From NCBI GenBank assembly GCA_027491355.1, contig JAIXWI010000005.1, positions 1 to 64,000 of the forward strand: 64,000 nt of DNA, given 5' to 3'. Below, one piece after another: positions 8,716 through 18,151 of this stretch. The position numbers were made by a program, and so were the translations under genes. This DNA comes from Bacteroidota bacterium (GTDB lineage Bacteria; Bacteroidota; Bacteroidia; UKL13-3). The notes beneath the pieces were generated by a model. That model was not told the origin of the DNA. It made no database searches and worked only from the letters and a program-made list of their open reading frames with translations. Each line of letters opens with the position of its first letter. Position 1 is the stretch's first letter.

Positions 8716-9425
8716 AATGCTTTGGTTAACTCAAAATAAGCGGTGGTATATTGTTTGTTTGTTTGGTAAATGATGAAGTCTTTGTTGAGGCAATCTCCAC
8801 TTTTTTTCTTTAAGCAAATAACAATGCGATTAACTTCACTGTGTTGATAAGGACGGATACTGATAGTTTGATGTAAATGCAAGTTGTACAATTCAAAAAT
8901 TGGTTGACATTCTTGGGCAATTGAATTTGGCAATACCAAACCAGCCATTCCTTCATCATGCAATAAAAATGCAATAGATGCTATTAAATCAGAAAAAGAC
9001 AAGGTGGTTGTTTGTCTGGCTAATTTGCGGATACTGTCTGAAATTTGGAAATTTTGAGCTTCTGGAAAATAAGGTGGATTCGCTAATATCCAATCAAATT
9101 TTTGAAATTGATTTTGCTCACAAAATGATTGAATAGTTTGATGGTGTAAAGAGATTCTATTGGCCCAAGGAGAATTTTTAAAATTTGCATCCGCATCTTT
9201 GCAAGCATTTTCATCAATTTCAACTGCTGAAATATGGGCATTTGACTGTTGTGCCATCATGAGTGCTAATAAACCAGAACCTGTTCCAATGTCTAAAGCA
9301 TTTTGTGCATTTTCAGCTACTGCCAAACAGCCAAGCAATACACTATCTGTTCCAACTTTCATGGCACTGTTAGCATGGGCAACAGAAAATTGCTTGAAAT
9401 GAAAAGGTTTGTATTCTTTAGACAT
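8691..9425 (-). CDS. trmN6: tRNA1(Val) (adenine(37)-N6)-methyltransferase
   Basis: This 244-residue class I SAM-dependent methyltransferase has the glycine-rich SAM loop D-I-G-T-G-S-G-L-L-A near residue 45, an acidic V-E-I-D-E ending strand 2, and the N6-adenine catalytic motif N-P-P-Y-F. These features and the length match TrmN6 (YfiC), which methylates A37 of tRNA1(Val). The N-terminus F-H-F-K-Q-F-S-V is characteristic. The gene is divergent from the DUF255 gene and has a good promoter in the 43-base gap. It ends inside the saccharopine dehydrogenase-like gene on the other strand. Confidence 0.85.
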   Translation of the reverse strand: MSKEYKPFHFKQFSVAHANSAMKVGTDSVLLGCLAVAENAQNALDIGTGSGLLALMMAQQSNAHISAVEIDENACKDADANFKNSPWANRISLHHQTIQSFCEQNQFQKFDWILANPPYFPEAQNFQISDSIRKLARQTTTLSFSDLIASIAFLLHDEGMAGLVLPNSIAQECQPIFELYNLHLHQTISIRPYQHSEVNRIVICLKKKSGDCLNKDFIIYQTNKQYTTAYFELTKAFYLWPDRT

Positions 9426-9437
9426 GTGTAATTAGAA

Positions 9438-9468
9438 CAAAAGTATTTGCTTAATTCGTAATAAGAAA
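9438..9468 (-). promoter_or_regulatory. Candidate Bacteroidota promoter for trmN6
   Basis: Reading the minus strand, TTTC (9465-9468) is followed by 19 bases and TACTTTTG (9438-9445), which fits the -33 TTTG / -7 TAnnTTTG pattern with one mismatch in the -33 box. The start codon lies 12 bases beyond the -7 box. The -33 box touches the ATG of the divergent gene, so the two promoters would interfere. Confidence 0.45.
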
Positions 9469-11472
9469 ATGAGTCATTCCAAAAACAAACCAAATTCGTT
9501 GATAAGTGCCAATAGCCCTTATTTGCTCCAACATGCCTATAATCCTGTAAAATGGAATGAATGGAGCAATGCTGTTTTAGAAACTGCACGCACAGAAAAT
9601 AAATTATTAATTGTAAGTATTGGATATGCTGCTTGTCATTGGTGTCATGTAATGGAGAAAGAATGTTTTGAAGATACCGAAACCGCTGAACTGATGAATG
9701 CGCATTTTATCAATATCAAAGTTGACCGAGAAGAGCGTCCAGATATTGATCAGGTGTACATGGACGCCATTCAGCTCTTAACAGGACAAGGAGGTTGGCC
9801 TCTCAATGCTATTTGTTTGCCCAATGGAAAACCTTTGTACGTAGGCACATATTTTCCAAAGTCTAAGTGGAACTATTTGCTAAATAAGTTAGTAGATTTT
9901 TACACGCATGATCCAGAAGAGGCCCATGCCTATGCAAACAAATTAACTACTGGTTTAGCCCTAATGGAATCATTTGAAGTAAAATTAGATGTATACATTA
10001 GCAATGCAATTGTTCACCAACAGATTGATAAAATGAAACTTCAAACTGACAAAGAATTTGGTGGATTTAATTGGGCACCAAAATTCATTTTACCAGTGAA
10101 TTGGGAATTATTTTTACAATACGGTGCCTTGTTCAGAGATACTGATAGTACACTATTAGCAGCACTTACTTGTGAAAATATTGCCAGAGGTGGCATACAC
10201 GATTTATTAGCAGGCGGATTTGCAAGGTACAGTACTGATAGCAGGTGGTTAGTACCACATTTTGAAAAAATGCTTTACGACAATGCGCAATTAATTAGCC
10301 TGTATTCAAAACTATATAGCCATACAAAAGATAAAAAATACAAAGCAGTTATTGAGCAAACTTTTGCATTTGTAACAAGTGAGTTAAAAGCTGAAAATGG
10401 TTTATACAGTGCTGCCATAGATGCAGATACAATGGGTGAAGAAGGACTGTTTTATGTTTGGACTGCCGAAGAAATTAAAAAAGCCATTCCAAAAAATTGG
10501 GAATTTGCCTTTGCAGCATTTGGTATTTCTGAAGATGGAAATTGGGAAGATGGAAAAAATATTTTGTATTCAGCGCAATCGGATGAAGCATTGAGTAAGT
10601 TATTAGAGCTACCTATTGAAGATGTGATTGCAATAAAAGAAAATATTAAAAACACACTTTACTTAGATAGGTTGAATAGAAAGCAACCCTTGATTGATGA
10701 TAAACAATTGTGTGCTTGGAATGCCTTGTTGGTAATTGGATTGGCTGATGCTTCAAAAGCATTGAATTCAGAAGTCTATAGAACAGCCTGTAAAACTCTG
10801 ATAGATTCAATGATAGTTCATTTTTACAGAGGTGGTATTTTATACAGGATTGTAAAAAACAAGCAACAAGTAAAAGGGTTTGCTGAAGATTATGCACTGT
10901 TCTGTGAAGCACTGTTAATGGCTGCAGAAGCGTGTAATCATGTACAATATTTAAGCCTTGCTAAAGAAATAATGGATTTAGCACTGCAATTTTTTTACGA
11001 TGACACACATCAACTTTTTCAATTTACTGCCAAAGATGAAGTAGCATTGATCAAGAAAAAATATGATACCCAAGACAGTGTCATGCCATCTTCTAATGCA
11101 TGCTTTGCAAAATGTTTGTTTTATCTATCCTACTATTTTGAAAATGATACATACGATCAAATTTGTGAAGACATGTTGCTTAAAATAATGCCTAAAATAC
11201 AAGAGCACAGCATTAATTATTCAAAATGGATGCAGGTTATTTTATTAAAATCTGAAGGTTTCAATCAAGTAATTGCAACTGGTAAAAATGCGATGTCAGG
11301 CATCCAACAATTTCAAACCAACTACCTGCCCAATACCATTTGTTTTGCATTTGAAAATGCATCAATTCCTTTGTTCAAGGGCAAAACACCTTCTCAAGAA
11401 CTAAGCATTTATGTGTGTAGGGATAAAACCTGCGACAAGCCTATACACTCATTTCAAAACATCCAATTGTAA
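9469..11472 (+). CDS. DUF255 thioredoxin-fold protein (YyaL / SPATA20-like)
   Basis: This 667-residue protein has an N-terminal DUF255 thioredoxin-like domain (residues 1 to about 165), starting with N-S-P-Y-L-L-Q-H-A-Y-N-P-V and carrying a C-x-x-C active site, C56-H-W-C59, followed by the conserved D-R-E-E-R-P-D-I-D segment and G-G-W-P. The rest resembles an (alpha/alpha)6 barrel like that of N-acylglucosamine 2-epimerase-like proteins, with H-F-E-K-M-L-Y-D-N and D-A-D-T-M-G-E-E-G motifs. The family is widespread (human SPATA20, B. subtilis YyaL) but its reaction is unknown. There is no signal peptide. It ends two bases before a strong bidirectional terminator. Confidence 0.88.
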   Translation: MSHSKNKPNSLISANSPYLLQHAYNPVKWNEWSNAVLETARTENKLLIVSIGYAACHWCHVMEKECFEDTETAELMNAHFINIKVDREERPDIDQVYMDAIQLLTGQGGWPLNAICLPNGKPLYVGTYFPKSKWNYLLNKLVDFYTHDPEEAHAYANKLTTGLALMESFEVKLDVYISNAIVHQQIDKMKLQTDKEFGGFNWAPKFILPVNWELFLQYGALFRDTDSTLLAALTCENIARGGIHDLLAGGFARYSTDSRWLVPHFEKMLYDNAQLISLYSKLYSHTKDKKYKAVIEQTFAFVTSELKAENGLYSAAIDADTMGEEGLFYVWTAEEIKKAIPKNWEFAFAAFGISEDGNWEDGKNILYSAQSDEALSKLLELPIEDVIAIKENIKNTLYLDRLNRKQPLIDDKQLCAWNALLVIGLADASKALNSEVYRTACKTLIDSMIVHFYRGGILYRIVKNKQQVKGFAEDYALFCEALLMAAEACNHVQYLSLAKEIMDLALQFFYDDTHQLFQFTAKDEVALIKKKYDTQDSVMPSSNACFAKCLFYLSYYFENDTYDQICEDMLLKIMPKIQEHSINYSKWMQVILLKSEGFNQVIATGKNAMSGIQQFQTNYLPNTICFAFENASIPLFKGKTPSQELSIYVCRDKTCDKPIHSFQNIQL

Positions 11473-11473
11473 T

Positions 11474-11499
11474 AAAAAGGTCTGTTTCCAGACCTTTTT
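11474..11499. terminator. Bidirectional intrinsic terminator
   Basis: GGTCTG (11479-11484) pairs with CAGACC (11489-11494) around a TTTC loop. The stem is extended by an A-run (11474-11478) and a T-run (11495-11500), so U-tracts form in both directions. It lies between the convergent stops at 11472 and 11505. Confidence 0.88.
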
Positions 11500-11504
11500 T
11501 AATT

Positions 11505-14500
11505 TTATTTCTTTATGAATGATTTGCTCATTTTCTTGCCTTCATGTTCTATTCTTATCAAATAAATTCCATCAGGTAAATTGGCAATTTCAATTTGATT
11601 CATTTGTGCTGCATCCGCGTGCATATTCATTTGAGTCTGATACATCATTTGACCCAACATGTTCAATACCTCAACTTTTGCTTTACCTTCAAAATTACAA
11701 GCTACAAAAATTGCTTCTTTAGCTGGATTTGGATACAGCGTAAATGTTGTATTTGAAATTGTTTTTTGAACAGATGTATTCACCAAAGATACATTCATTG
11801 TTTTTTGAGAACCGTTGCAATTATTGGCCCCATTTTCAATGACATTGATAGTAGCTGTGGCGCTATTTGAAGCTAGTTTGGCTGTAATAACAGATGAGTT
11901 ATTTCCTGTTAATTGAGTAGCGTTGGTAAATGACCAAGCAAATGTTGAGCCTGGAGTCCCGTTAACTGAAAACTGAACAGTATCTCCTTTTGCAGCCCAA
12001 TTTCTACCAGTTATTTCACTCGTATTTGGCTTAGTTAGTTTTTCTATGCGAAGTACATCAGAAGAATTGTAACATCCATTATTACTTACCATAACCTTAA
12101 AATAACCAGAATCATTGTGCGTAAATGTTTTGTTGGTTTGTCCTTCAAGTAAGGTGTCATTTTTATACCATTGGTTATTAGATGCAGCACTTGAAAACAA
12201 ACTGAACAAATTACCGTCACAAATAGAATTACCTGATATACTTTTAGTTAATGTAGGCTTTGGTGGTGTAATACCAGCTTGTAATGTAATGGAATTAGAT
12301 TGAGCAAAACATCCCGAGTTGTCGAAATTTCTCACATAATATGTTGCGGGTTCTTTTGTGTAAAAGGAATTTGTATTCAAACCTGTTTGTACAATATTGT
12401 CTTTAAACCAGCTGAATGAACCGGAAACAGCTGCAGTTAAAAGTGTACTGTCTCCATTACAAACTGCCATTCCTTTTGAACTGGTAATTGAAGGTAATGT
12501 AGGACCTGCATTTACCCTGATATAATTAAACTTAGAAACACTGTCTGAACCTATTGTATTTTTTGCAACCAATGCAATAGAATAATCTCCTGCTGTTGGG
12601 AATGTTAAAAATGGATTTCTAATATTGGAGACAAGTACTCCATTTACATACCATGACCATTGAGTGGCCTGATTTGATGAGGTATCAATGAATTTTACTG
12701 CTGTGTTTGTACATACAGTTTGTTGAGCTGCAAAGAAACCTGCAACCGGTTTGTTACTGATCAAACCAGAAATTTGAATATTGTCTAAAAATAAATTGTT
12801 GCCAGCATTGCCTATTTGCTCGAATTTAATTTTAACATTTGCTTTCCCAACATAAGAGGAAATATTGATGTTTTTACAATTTGATCCAATACCTCCTCCA
12901 CACCATTCTGAAATAGAAGATGGGGTAAAACTGCCATTATTAAGGAAGTTTGCATCTGGTGCTGTTGCAAAATTTCCTGAACCATCTTCAGCTAAAGTTA
13001 GCAACCTAGTCCATGATGAGCCACAATTGGTAGATATAGCTACAACTAGGGTATCTGATGCTGTATTGTCATACCTTGTATATGCATGCTGAAAAGAGAT
13101 GGCTGCATTGTTGTAGCCCCTTAAATCTAGCGTGGGTGAAATTAACCTATCTGTGTATCCATTGGTAGGATTATCATAATTATTGATGCCCAATGCAAAA
13201 TTGCTGTTACCATTTCCACTCACTCTCCATAGTCTCCAGGTACTATCTGCCTCAGGATTTTGTACAGTCCATAAATTTAACGTTGGTGAATTCAGTTCAA
13301 AAGTTTCATTGATTGGTAAACTCATACCTCCAACAGTTAAATAATCATTGACATATACAGAGTCGAAACCAATACTACTCTTAATGGTAAGTGCAACAGG
13401 ATATACACCAGGTGAGTTATAAGTAACAGTTGGAAATGCTAAAGTAGATGTTGCAGGATTGCCTCCAGGGAAATACCATGTTCTCGCTGTTGCTCCAGCA
13501 GATTGGTCTTGAAACAATACCGAACTTCCTGAGCATACTGTTCTAGAACTGGTATTAAAATATGCAACAGGCTTAGGGGTAATACCCGATAAAACCAAAG
13601 ATACATTTTGGGCAGACGCCAATGAGCCTTTGTGAGAAATTGTAATGGTATAGGTGCCAGCTGCAGGGGTGCTCAAGAATACTTGTTCAACATTATCAAC
13701 AGTATTATCTCCTGTTGTTGCTGCAGAAGAGGGATTTAAACGGTCTAGTTTGTAAGGATAAAAAATGGTATTGTCTGAAACCCTCGTTACACGTAAATCT
13801 AAATCGTTTACTAACATTGGTGTTGGGGAGTTGTATGCAGGTGAAGGGGAGTTTGCAGGTAAATCAGTCCAACAAATTGTAGCTCTAATTGGTGTCAAAC
13901 CATCTGCATAAAAAGTATACGTATATTTTCCACCATTGGTTAAATTATGGTCGAGCATTTTGCTCTTAATGGTGTCAGAAATTGTTTGAATCGCTTTTGC
14001 AGTATTCATTAAACCCCAACCAAAGGTGTAATCTGGCCCTGTAGATGAACCAGCCTCATCTGTGGTATGTATGATTAAGCCTTTTAGTGCTGCAGAGCGC
14101 ATGTATTTTCCTTTGACATTGTTGTGGTGTTGTTGAATTAACAATGCTGAACCTGATGCGGATGGTGTTGCCATAGATGTACCGTTGTATGTATCATATG
14201 CTGATGTACCAGTACTAATAGGAGAATAAACACTCACCCCATTTGCTACTATATCTGGTTTGATACGCCCATCATCTGTTGGCCCCCAACCACTAAAATC
14301 ACTCATTACTACATCTGAAGCCTTGGTCCAGCCAGTACTAATAGGATTTACAGCTCCCACAGTCATGACATTTTTAGCATTTGCAGGACCACCAATAATA
14401 CAATCATACGGACCAATTGAAGCAGGTCTGTTTGCTGCATTTCCGGGCACCCAACTTCCATTTGCATTTCTGACATAAAATACTGTTGGCGTTTGACTTG

Positions 14501-15317
14501 GCTCCCCTCTATCATTTCCAGAGGCCATAAATATGAGGTAGTTAGGATTGTCAACTGCTATCTGATCAAACTGCTCAGAACTAACATCATAAAACCCATA
14601 TTTGTAATCGTACCTTGTATTAACTGATTGGTCGCCCCAGAATTCCCATCTACCTTTGTATTGCCAACCACTAACTTGGCCGTATGAGTGGTTTGAAACC
14701 AACAAACCCGCAGCTGCTGCAGTTGCCATTTCTGTTTCGTCATTGTTCCAATCATGGCATTTAATAGGTGCTTGAAAGCTCATGCCTTTAGCATTTGCAA
14801 CAACTCCACCTGCAACCATGGTACCAGATACGTGAGTAGCATGATCACTTAAAGTACTGGCTGCATCTGTTTGGGTTGCCCTGCCTTGAAATTCTTGATG
14901 TGTAAGCAATACTTTTCCACCATCCCAAACCCCTAATCTTGCAGTCATGCCTGATCCCGATAAATTTAATCCCAATGATCCTCCAGGCCACACTTTTGAA
15001 GTAGAAATGGTTTTGGCTGCGTTGACATTGTTAAGCGTTTGAACATATATAGGCATACCAGTAGCCGATATACCAACAGCCTCTCTCTCCACACCATTCG
15101 GTAAAACTTCTCGTTTAGGCAAATTCATTGCATCTAAATAAGCATTCAGCTTAATTTGTTCTGCTGCATAAGAATTTTGCATTGCCCTTATTTTTTCGGC
15201 ATAATCAGTCAAATTGGTGGTAGACTGATTTGTTTTGGTGGAAATTTGGGCATTCAAGTTGCTTTGAAAACAAATGATACCTAAAACAAAAATCAAGCTT
15301 CTTAATTTAGTATTCAT
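11505..15317 (-). CDS. T9SS-sorted S8 (subtilisin-like) serine protease with PKD domains
   Basis: This 1270-residue secreted protease starts with a signal peptide (hydrophobic core S-L-I-F-V-L-G-I-I-C-F, likely cleavage before Q near residue 24). The subtilase triad is complete: Asp132 in V-W-D-G-G, His159 in D-H-A-T-H-V-S-G and Ser381 in N-G-T-S-M-A-T-P. A proprotein-convertase-like beta domain follows (about 450-580). Then come PKD-like domains and a MAM/jellyroll-like region with F-E-Q-I-G-N-A-G-N-N-L-F-L-D-N-I. The last 75 residues are a type A T9SS sorting domain (L-Y-P-N-P-A-K-E, then G-I-Y-L-I-R-I, then K-S-F-I-K-K). It is therefore expected on the cell surface or released. Its start overlaps the preceding small secreted protein gene by 11 bases. 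Confidence 0.92.
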   Translation of the reverse strand: MNTKLRSLIFVLGIICFQSNLNAQISTKTNQSTTNLTDYAEKIRAMQNSYAAEQIKLNAYLDAMNLPKREVLPNGVEREAVGISATGMPIYVQTLNNVNAAKTISTSKVWPGGSLGLNLSGSGMTARLGVWDGGKVLLTHQEFQGRATQTDAASTLSDHATHVSGTMVAGGVVANAKGMSFQAPIKCHDWNNDETEMATAAAAGLLVSNHSYGQVSGWQYKGRWEFWGDQSVNTRYDYKYGFYDVSSEQFDQIAVDNPNYLIFMASGNDRGEPSQTPTVFYVRNANGSWVPGNAANRPASIGPYDCIIGGPANAKNVMTVGAVNPISTGWTKASDVVMSDFSGWGPTDDGRIKPDIVANGVSVYSPISTGTSAYDTYNGTSMATPSASGSALLIQQHHNNVKGKYMRSAALKGLIIHTTDEAGSSTGPDYTFGWGLMNTAKAIQTISDTIKSKMLDHNLTNGGKYTYTFYADGLTPIRATICWTDLPANSPSPAYNSPTPMLVNDLDLRVTRVSDNTIFYPYKLDRLNPSSAATTGDNTVDNVEQVFLSTPAAGTYTITISHKGSLASAQNVSLVLSGITPKPVAYFNTSSRTVCSGSSVLFQDQSAGATARTWYFPGGNPATSTLAFPTVTYNSPGVYPVALTIKSSIGFDSVYVNDYLTVGGMSLPINETFELNSPTLNLWTVQNPEADSTWRLWRVSGNGNSNFALGINNYDNPTNGYTDRLISPTLDLRGYNNAAISFQHAYTRYDNTASDTLVVAISTNCGSSWTRLLTLAEDGSGNFATAPDANFLNNGSFTPSSISEWCGGGIGSNCKNINISSYVGKANVKIKFEQIGNAGNNLFLDNIQISGLISNKPVAGFFAAQQTVCTNTAVKFIDTSSNQATQWSWYVNGVLVSNIRNPFLTFPTAGDYSIALVAKNTIGSDSVSKFNYIRVNAGPTLPSITSSKGMAVCNGDSTLLTAAVSGSFSWFKDNIVQTGLNTNSFYTKEPATYYVRNFDNSGCFAQSNSITLQAGITPPKPTLTKSISGNSICDGNLFSLFSSAASNNQWYKNDTLLEGQTNKTFTHNDSGYFKVMVSNNGCYNSSDVLRIEKLTKPNTSEITGRNWAAKGDTVQFSVNGTPGSTFAWSFTNATQLTGNNSSVITAKLASNSATATINVIENGANNCNGSQKTMNVSLVNTSVQKTISNTTFTLYPNPAKEAIFVACNFEGKAKVEVLNMLGQMMYQTQMNMHADAAQMNQIEIANLPDGIYLIRIEHEGKKMSKSFIKK

Positions 15318-15768
15318 ATTTATTCTTTATTCTACAATTTAATTGGGCGTTCAATTTTAATTTGTCGTACCCCTTATAAACAACACCCTTAACATATAGT
15401 TTGTAAAAATTATTTCCCATACAAACAATACCTATAGTGTTTCTATAATCGTTCAATTTACTGGAATACATTTGGTTGTTTGCTGTTAAACTAAACCTAA
15501 ATGTTTTACCGTAAACAAGTTTTCCGCATTCAAGGAGTTTGAGTGAAAATTCTTTTATTTCTACTTTTAACCCTTTGGACGAAGAAATAGCAATATTAAC
15601 TTTATCTTCAACAATTTCAACCATGGGAGAATCCGCGTATTTGAATGTATACTGCTTCAAGTTAACACCCATACCATAGGAGACACTGTTTGACTGCGAA
15701 AAGGTTGCATGAGAGCCCACAAAAAACAAACTTACCAAGATAGCATTTAGGCTGATGTACTGATTCAT
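15307..15768 (-). CDS. Small secreted protein encoded directly upstream of the S8 protease
   Basis: This 153-residue protein has an N-terminal signal peptide (I-S-L-N-A-I-L-V-S-L-F-F-V-G, with likely cleavage after T-F-S before Q25). The mature part is rich in Val, Lys and Tyr and looks all-beta. I recognise no family. The last 11 bases overlap the protease start, which implies coupled translation and similar expression. A function as protease partner, inhibitor or folding helper is possible from position alone. A TAnnTTTG-like box (TAGGTTTG, 15788-15795, minus strand) lies about 20 bases upstream of its ATG. Confidence 0.6.
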   Translation of the reverse strand: MNQYISLNAILVSLFFVGSHATFSQSNSVSYGMGVNLKQYTFKYADSPMVEIVEDKVNIAISSSKGLKVEIKEFSLKLLECGKLVYGKTFRFSLTANNQMYSSKLNDYRNTIGIVCMGNNFYKLYVKGVVYKGYDKLKLNAQLNCRIKNKYEY

Positions 15769-15787
15769 TGTCTTTGATTTACTTACT

Positions 15788-15795
15788 CAAACCTA
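15788..15795 (-). promoter_or_regulatory. Candidate -7 box for the small protein / S8 protease operon
   Basis: The minus strand reads TAGGTTTG, a full match to the Bacteroidota -7 consensus TAnnTTTG, 19 bases upstream of the ATG at 15768. The -33 position 19-21 bases further upstream is T-rich but lacks a clear TTTG, so only the -7 box is supported. Confidence 0.35.
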
Positions 15796-15917
15796 CGTTA
15801 AATAATACATAAAAAAGTTGAAATAGTGCAAGCTGGCTTTATTAAATATTGATTTTAATTGGGGTGATCCTAAAAATTGCTTGAGAATAAGAAAAAGTGA
15901 AATTAAATTGCCGGCAC

Positions 15918-16628
15918 ATGAAAAATGTAACCAAACACATTCCAAACAGTATAACAGCAGCCAATTTGCTAATGGGTTGCTTGGCCATTCTAGCTGCACT
16001 GAATCACAACCTCGTACAAGCCTCTTATTTTATTGGATTGGCTGCCATTTTTGATTTTTTTGATGGGTTTGCTGCACGTTTATTAAAAGTGAATTCAGAA
16101 ATAGGCAAACAACTTGATTCTTTGGCAGATGTTGTGAGTTTTGGCGTAGCCCCTGGTATGATATTTTATGTGCACAGCTCTTATGTACATGATGCCTTAA
16201 GCAGCAATCCCTATTTGAGTTACTTAGCATTTCTGATTCCAATATTTTCAGCATTTAGGTTAGCAAAGTTTAATTTGGACACCAGGCAATCAGATGCTTT
16301 CATAGGCATGCCAACCCCTGCAAATGCATTGTTTATTTGTGCCATTCCATTGGTATTTGAAAATGGGCCTGATATGGCAACCCAATTTTTTTCTAATCCA
16401 ATTTTTATTGCTGTATTTCCATTTGTAAGTAGCTGGTTATTAATGGCTGAACTGCCTCTTTTTGCATTAAAATTTAAAACATTTAAATGGTCTGGGAATG
16501 AGGTTAGATGGGTTTTTATTGGTTTAACATGTATAAATTTATTCGTATTTAAATACTTTGGAATTAGTCTTTCCATTTTGCTTTACTTAACTTTGTCCAT
16601 CTATTTATTTTACAAACAGAAATCATGA
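15918..16628 (+). CDS. pssA: CDP-diacylglycerol--serine O-phosphatidyltransferase
   Basis: This integral membrane enzyme makes phosphatidylserine, the precursor of phosphatidylethanolamine. The CDP-alcohol phosphotransferase motif D-G-x2-A-R-x8-G-x3-D-x3-D is complete: F-D-G-F-A-A-R, then G-K-Q-L-D-S-L-A-D. About seven hydrophobic segments follow. I chose the ATG at 15918 (236 residues), because M-K-N-V-T-K-H-I-P-N-S-I-T is the usual N-terminus; an in-frame GTG at 15897 would add seven residues. The stop overlaps the purS start in an ATGA, an unexpected pairing of lipid and purine synthesis. Confidence 0.9.
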   Translation: MKNVTKHIPNSITAANLLMGCLAILAALNHNLVQASYFIGLAAIFDFFDGFAARLLKVNSEIGKQLDSLADVVSFGVAPGMIFYVHSSYVHDALSSNPYLSYLAFLIPIFSAFRLAKFNLDTRQSDAFIGMPTPANALFICAIPLVFENGPDMATQFFSNPIFIAVFPFVSSWLLMAELPLFALKFKTFKWSGNEVRWVFIGLTCINLFVFKYFGISLSILLYLTLSIYLFYKQKS

Positions 16629-16876
16629 AATTCAAAGCTGAAATTGATGTGATGCCTCACGCTGCATTACTAGACCCTCAAGGAAAAGCCGTAACTGGTT
16701 CAATGAAAAATATTGGACTCTCTCAAATACATCAAGTAAGAATTGGCAAACACATGAGTATGGAATTAGAAGCTGCAAACCAAACTGAAGCAGAACAAAT
16801 GGTAGATGAAGCCTGTAAAAAATTATTGGCTAACCTCATAATGGAAAGCTATCAGTTTCAAGTGACTGCCATGTAA
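16625..16876 (+). CDS. purS: Phosphoribosylformylglycinamidine synthase subunit PurS
   Basis: This 83-residue protein has the PurS hallmarks: F-K-A-E-I-D-V-M-P at the start, L-D-P-Q-G-K-A-V near residue 17, and V-R-I-G-K-H centrally. PurS bridges PurL and PurQ in the three-part FGAM synthase, delivering ammonia for the fourth step of purine synthesis. Neither purL nor purQ is in the window. It overlaps pssA by four bases and precedes the M28 peptidase gene by five bases. Confidence 0.88.
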   Translation: MKFKAEIDVMPHAALLDPQGKAVTGSMKNIGLSQIHQVRIGKHMSMELEAANQTEAEQMVDEACKKLLANLIMESYQFQVTAM

Positions 16877-16881
16877 TACAA

Positions 16882-18147
16882 ATGAGCAGCAAAAAAAACA
16901 TACTGCTGCTGAGCCTTTTCATTTGCTACTTTAAGCTTTTTGCTCAAGATTTAAGTTTTGCAAAAGGAGTTTGCAAAATGCTTTGTAGTGATGAGTTTTC
17001 GGGAAGAGGATACGTCAACTCAGGAGATGAATTGGCTGCCCAGTTTATTCGAACCCAAATGAAAGAAATTGGTCTAAAACCATTGGCCGATAATTATTTT
17101 CAAAAATTTGGCTTCGAAGTGGTTTGTTATCCTGAAAGGGTTCAACTTAAAGTAGATCATTACGATTTAACTCCCGGCAAAGATTTTATCATCAACCCAG
17201 GATGCCCCAGTATAAATGGCAGTTTCAATGTTATACATATTGACTCGGCTATGCTAGATAACAATACACAATTCAACCAACTTTTTGGTTCAAAAGTTAG
17301 AAATTGTTTTTTAGAGGTTGACCAAATAAAAGATTTAAAATTACTGCATCCCGAACGAATAGATGTCATCCTAAAAAACCAAGTACGTGCAAAAGGACTA
17401 TTGTATGCTAAAAAAGAAAAACTTACTTGGGGAGTTGCTCAACATTTTGCAGATTTTCCCATTATTTCTGTATTAAAAAACGTCATTCAAGAGCATCCTT
17501 TGTTGATTGAACTTAAAGTAGATGCTGAATATAAATTGCATCAAACCCAAAATGTAATTGGGAAAATAACTGGTAAAAAATATCCTGACAGCGTTATTGT
17601 CATTTCAGCGCATTACGATCATTTAGGCATGATGGGAAATTTTACCAAATTTCCCGGAGCCAACGACAATGCTAGTGGGGTAGCTATGATGCTAGATTTA
17701 GCAAAATTTTTTAACAAAAAAGGCAGCGATTATACACTTATTTTTATAGGATTTGCCGCTGAAGAAGCCGGTCTATTAGGCTCTTTATACTATACAGAAA
17801 ATCCGGTGGTACCTTTGGCGCAAATAAAATTATTGGTCAACCTAGACTTGATGTCAACAGGAGACAAAGGTATGATGGTAGTAAATGGTACTGAGTTTCC
17901 TGAATTATTTGAACAACTGAAATTTCAAAACAGCATTGGGAACTACCTACCTAGTATTCAGGCCAGAGGTAAAGCAGCAAACAGCGATCACTATTATTTC
18001 AGTGAAAAAGGGGTACAAGCACTCTTTTTTTATTTAATGGGTGAATACCATGCCTACCACGATGTGGAAGACGATTTTGAGGCACTGACATTTAGCAGGT
18101 ACAATGAAAGTTTTCAGCTTGTAGCTGATTTTATAGCCGGTTTTTGA
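16882..18147 (+). CDS. Secreted M28 family zinc aminopeptidase
   Basis: This 421-residue protein begins with a signal peptide (I-L-L-L-S-L-F-I-C-Y-F, cleaved near A-Q-D). The M28 zinc ligands are visible in order: S-A-H-Y-D-H, G-A-N-D-N-A-S-G, A-A-E-E-A-G with the catalytic Glu, the Asp in N-L-D-L-M-S, and a late E-Y-H-A-Y-H-D. A PA-domain-like insert lies between residues about 100 and 230. It should act as an exported di-zinc aminopeptidase or related hydrolase; the substrate is not predictable. It is the last gene of the pssA-purS run and converges on the polyprenyl synthase gene with four bases between. Confidence 0.88.
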   Translation: MSSKKNILLLSLFICYFKLFAQDLSFAKGVCKMLCSDEFSGRGYVNSGDELAAQFIRTQMKEIGLKPLADNYFQKFGFEVVCYPERVQLKVDHYDLTPGKDFIINPGCPSINGSFNVIHIDSAMLDNNTQFNQLFGSKVRNCFLEVDQIKDLKLLHPERIDVILKNQVRAKGLLYAKKEKLTWGVAQHFADFPIISVLKNVIQEHPLLIELKVDAEYKLHQTQNVIGKITGKKYPDSVIVISAHYDHLGMMGNFTKFPGANDNASGVAMMLDLAKFFNKKGSDYTLIFIGFAAEEAGLLGSLYYTENPVVPLAQIKLLVNLDLMSTGDKGMMVVNGTEFPELFEQLKFQNSIGNYLPSIQARGKAANSDHYYFSEKGVQALFFYLMGEYHAYHDVEDDFEALTFSRYNESFQLVADFIAGF

Positions 18148-18151
18148 GAAA

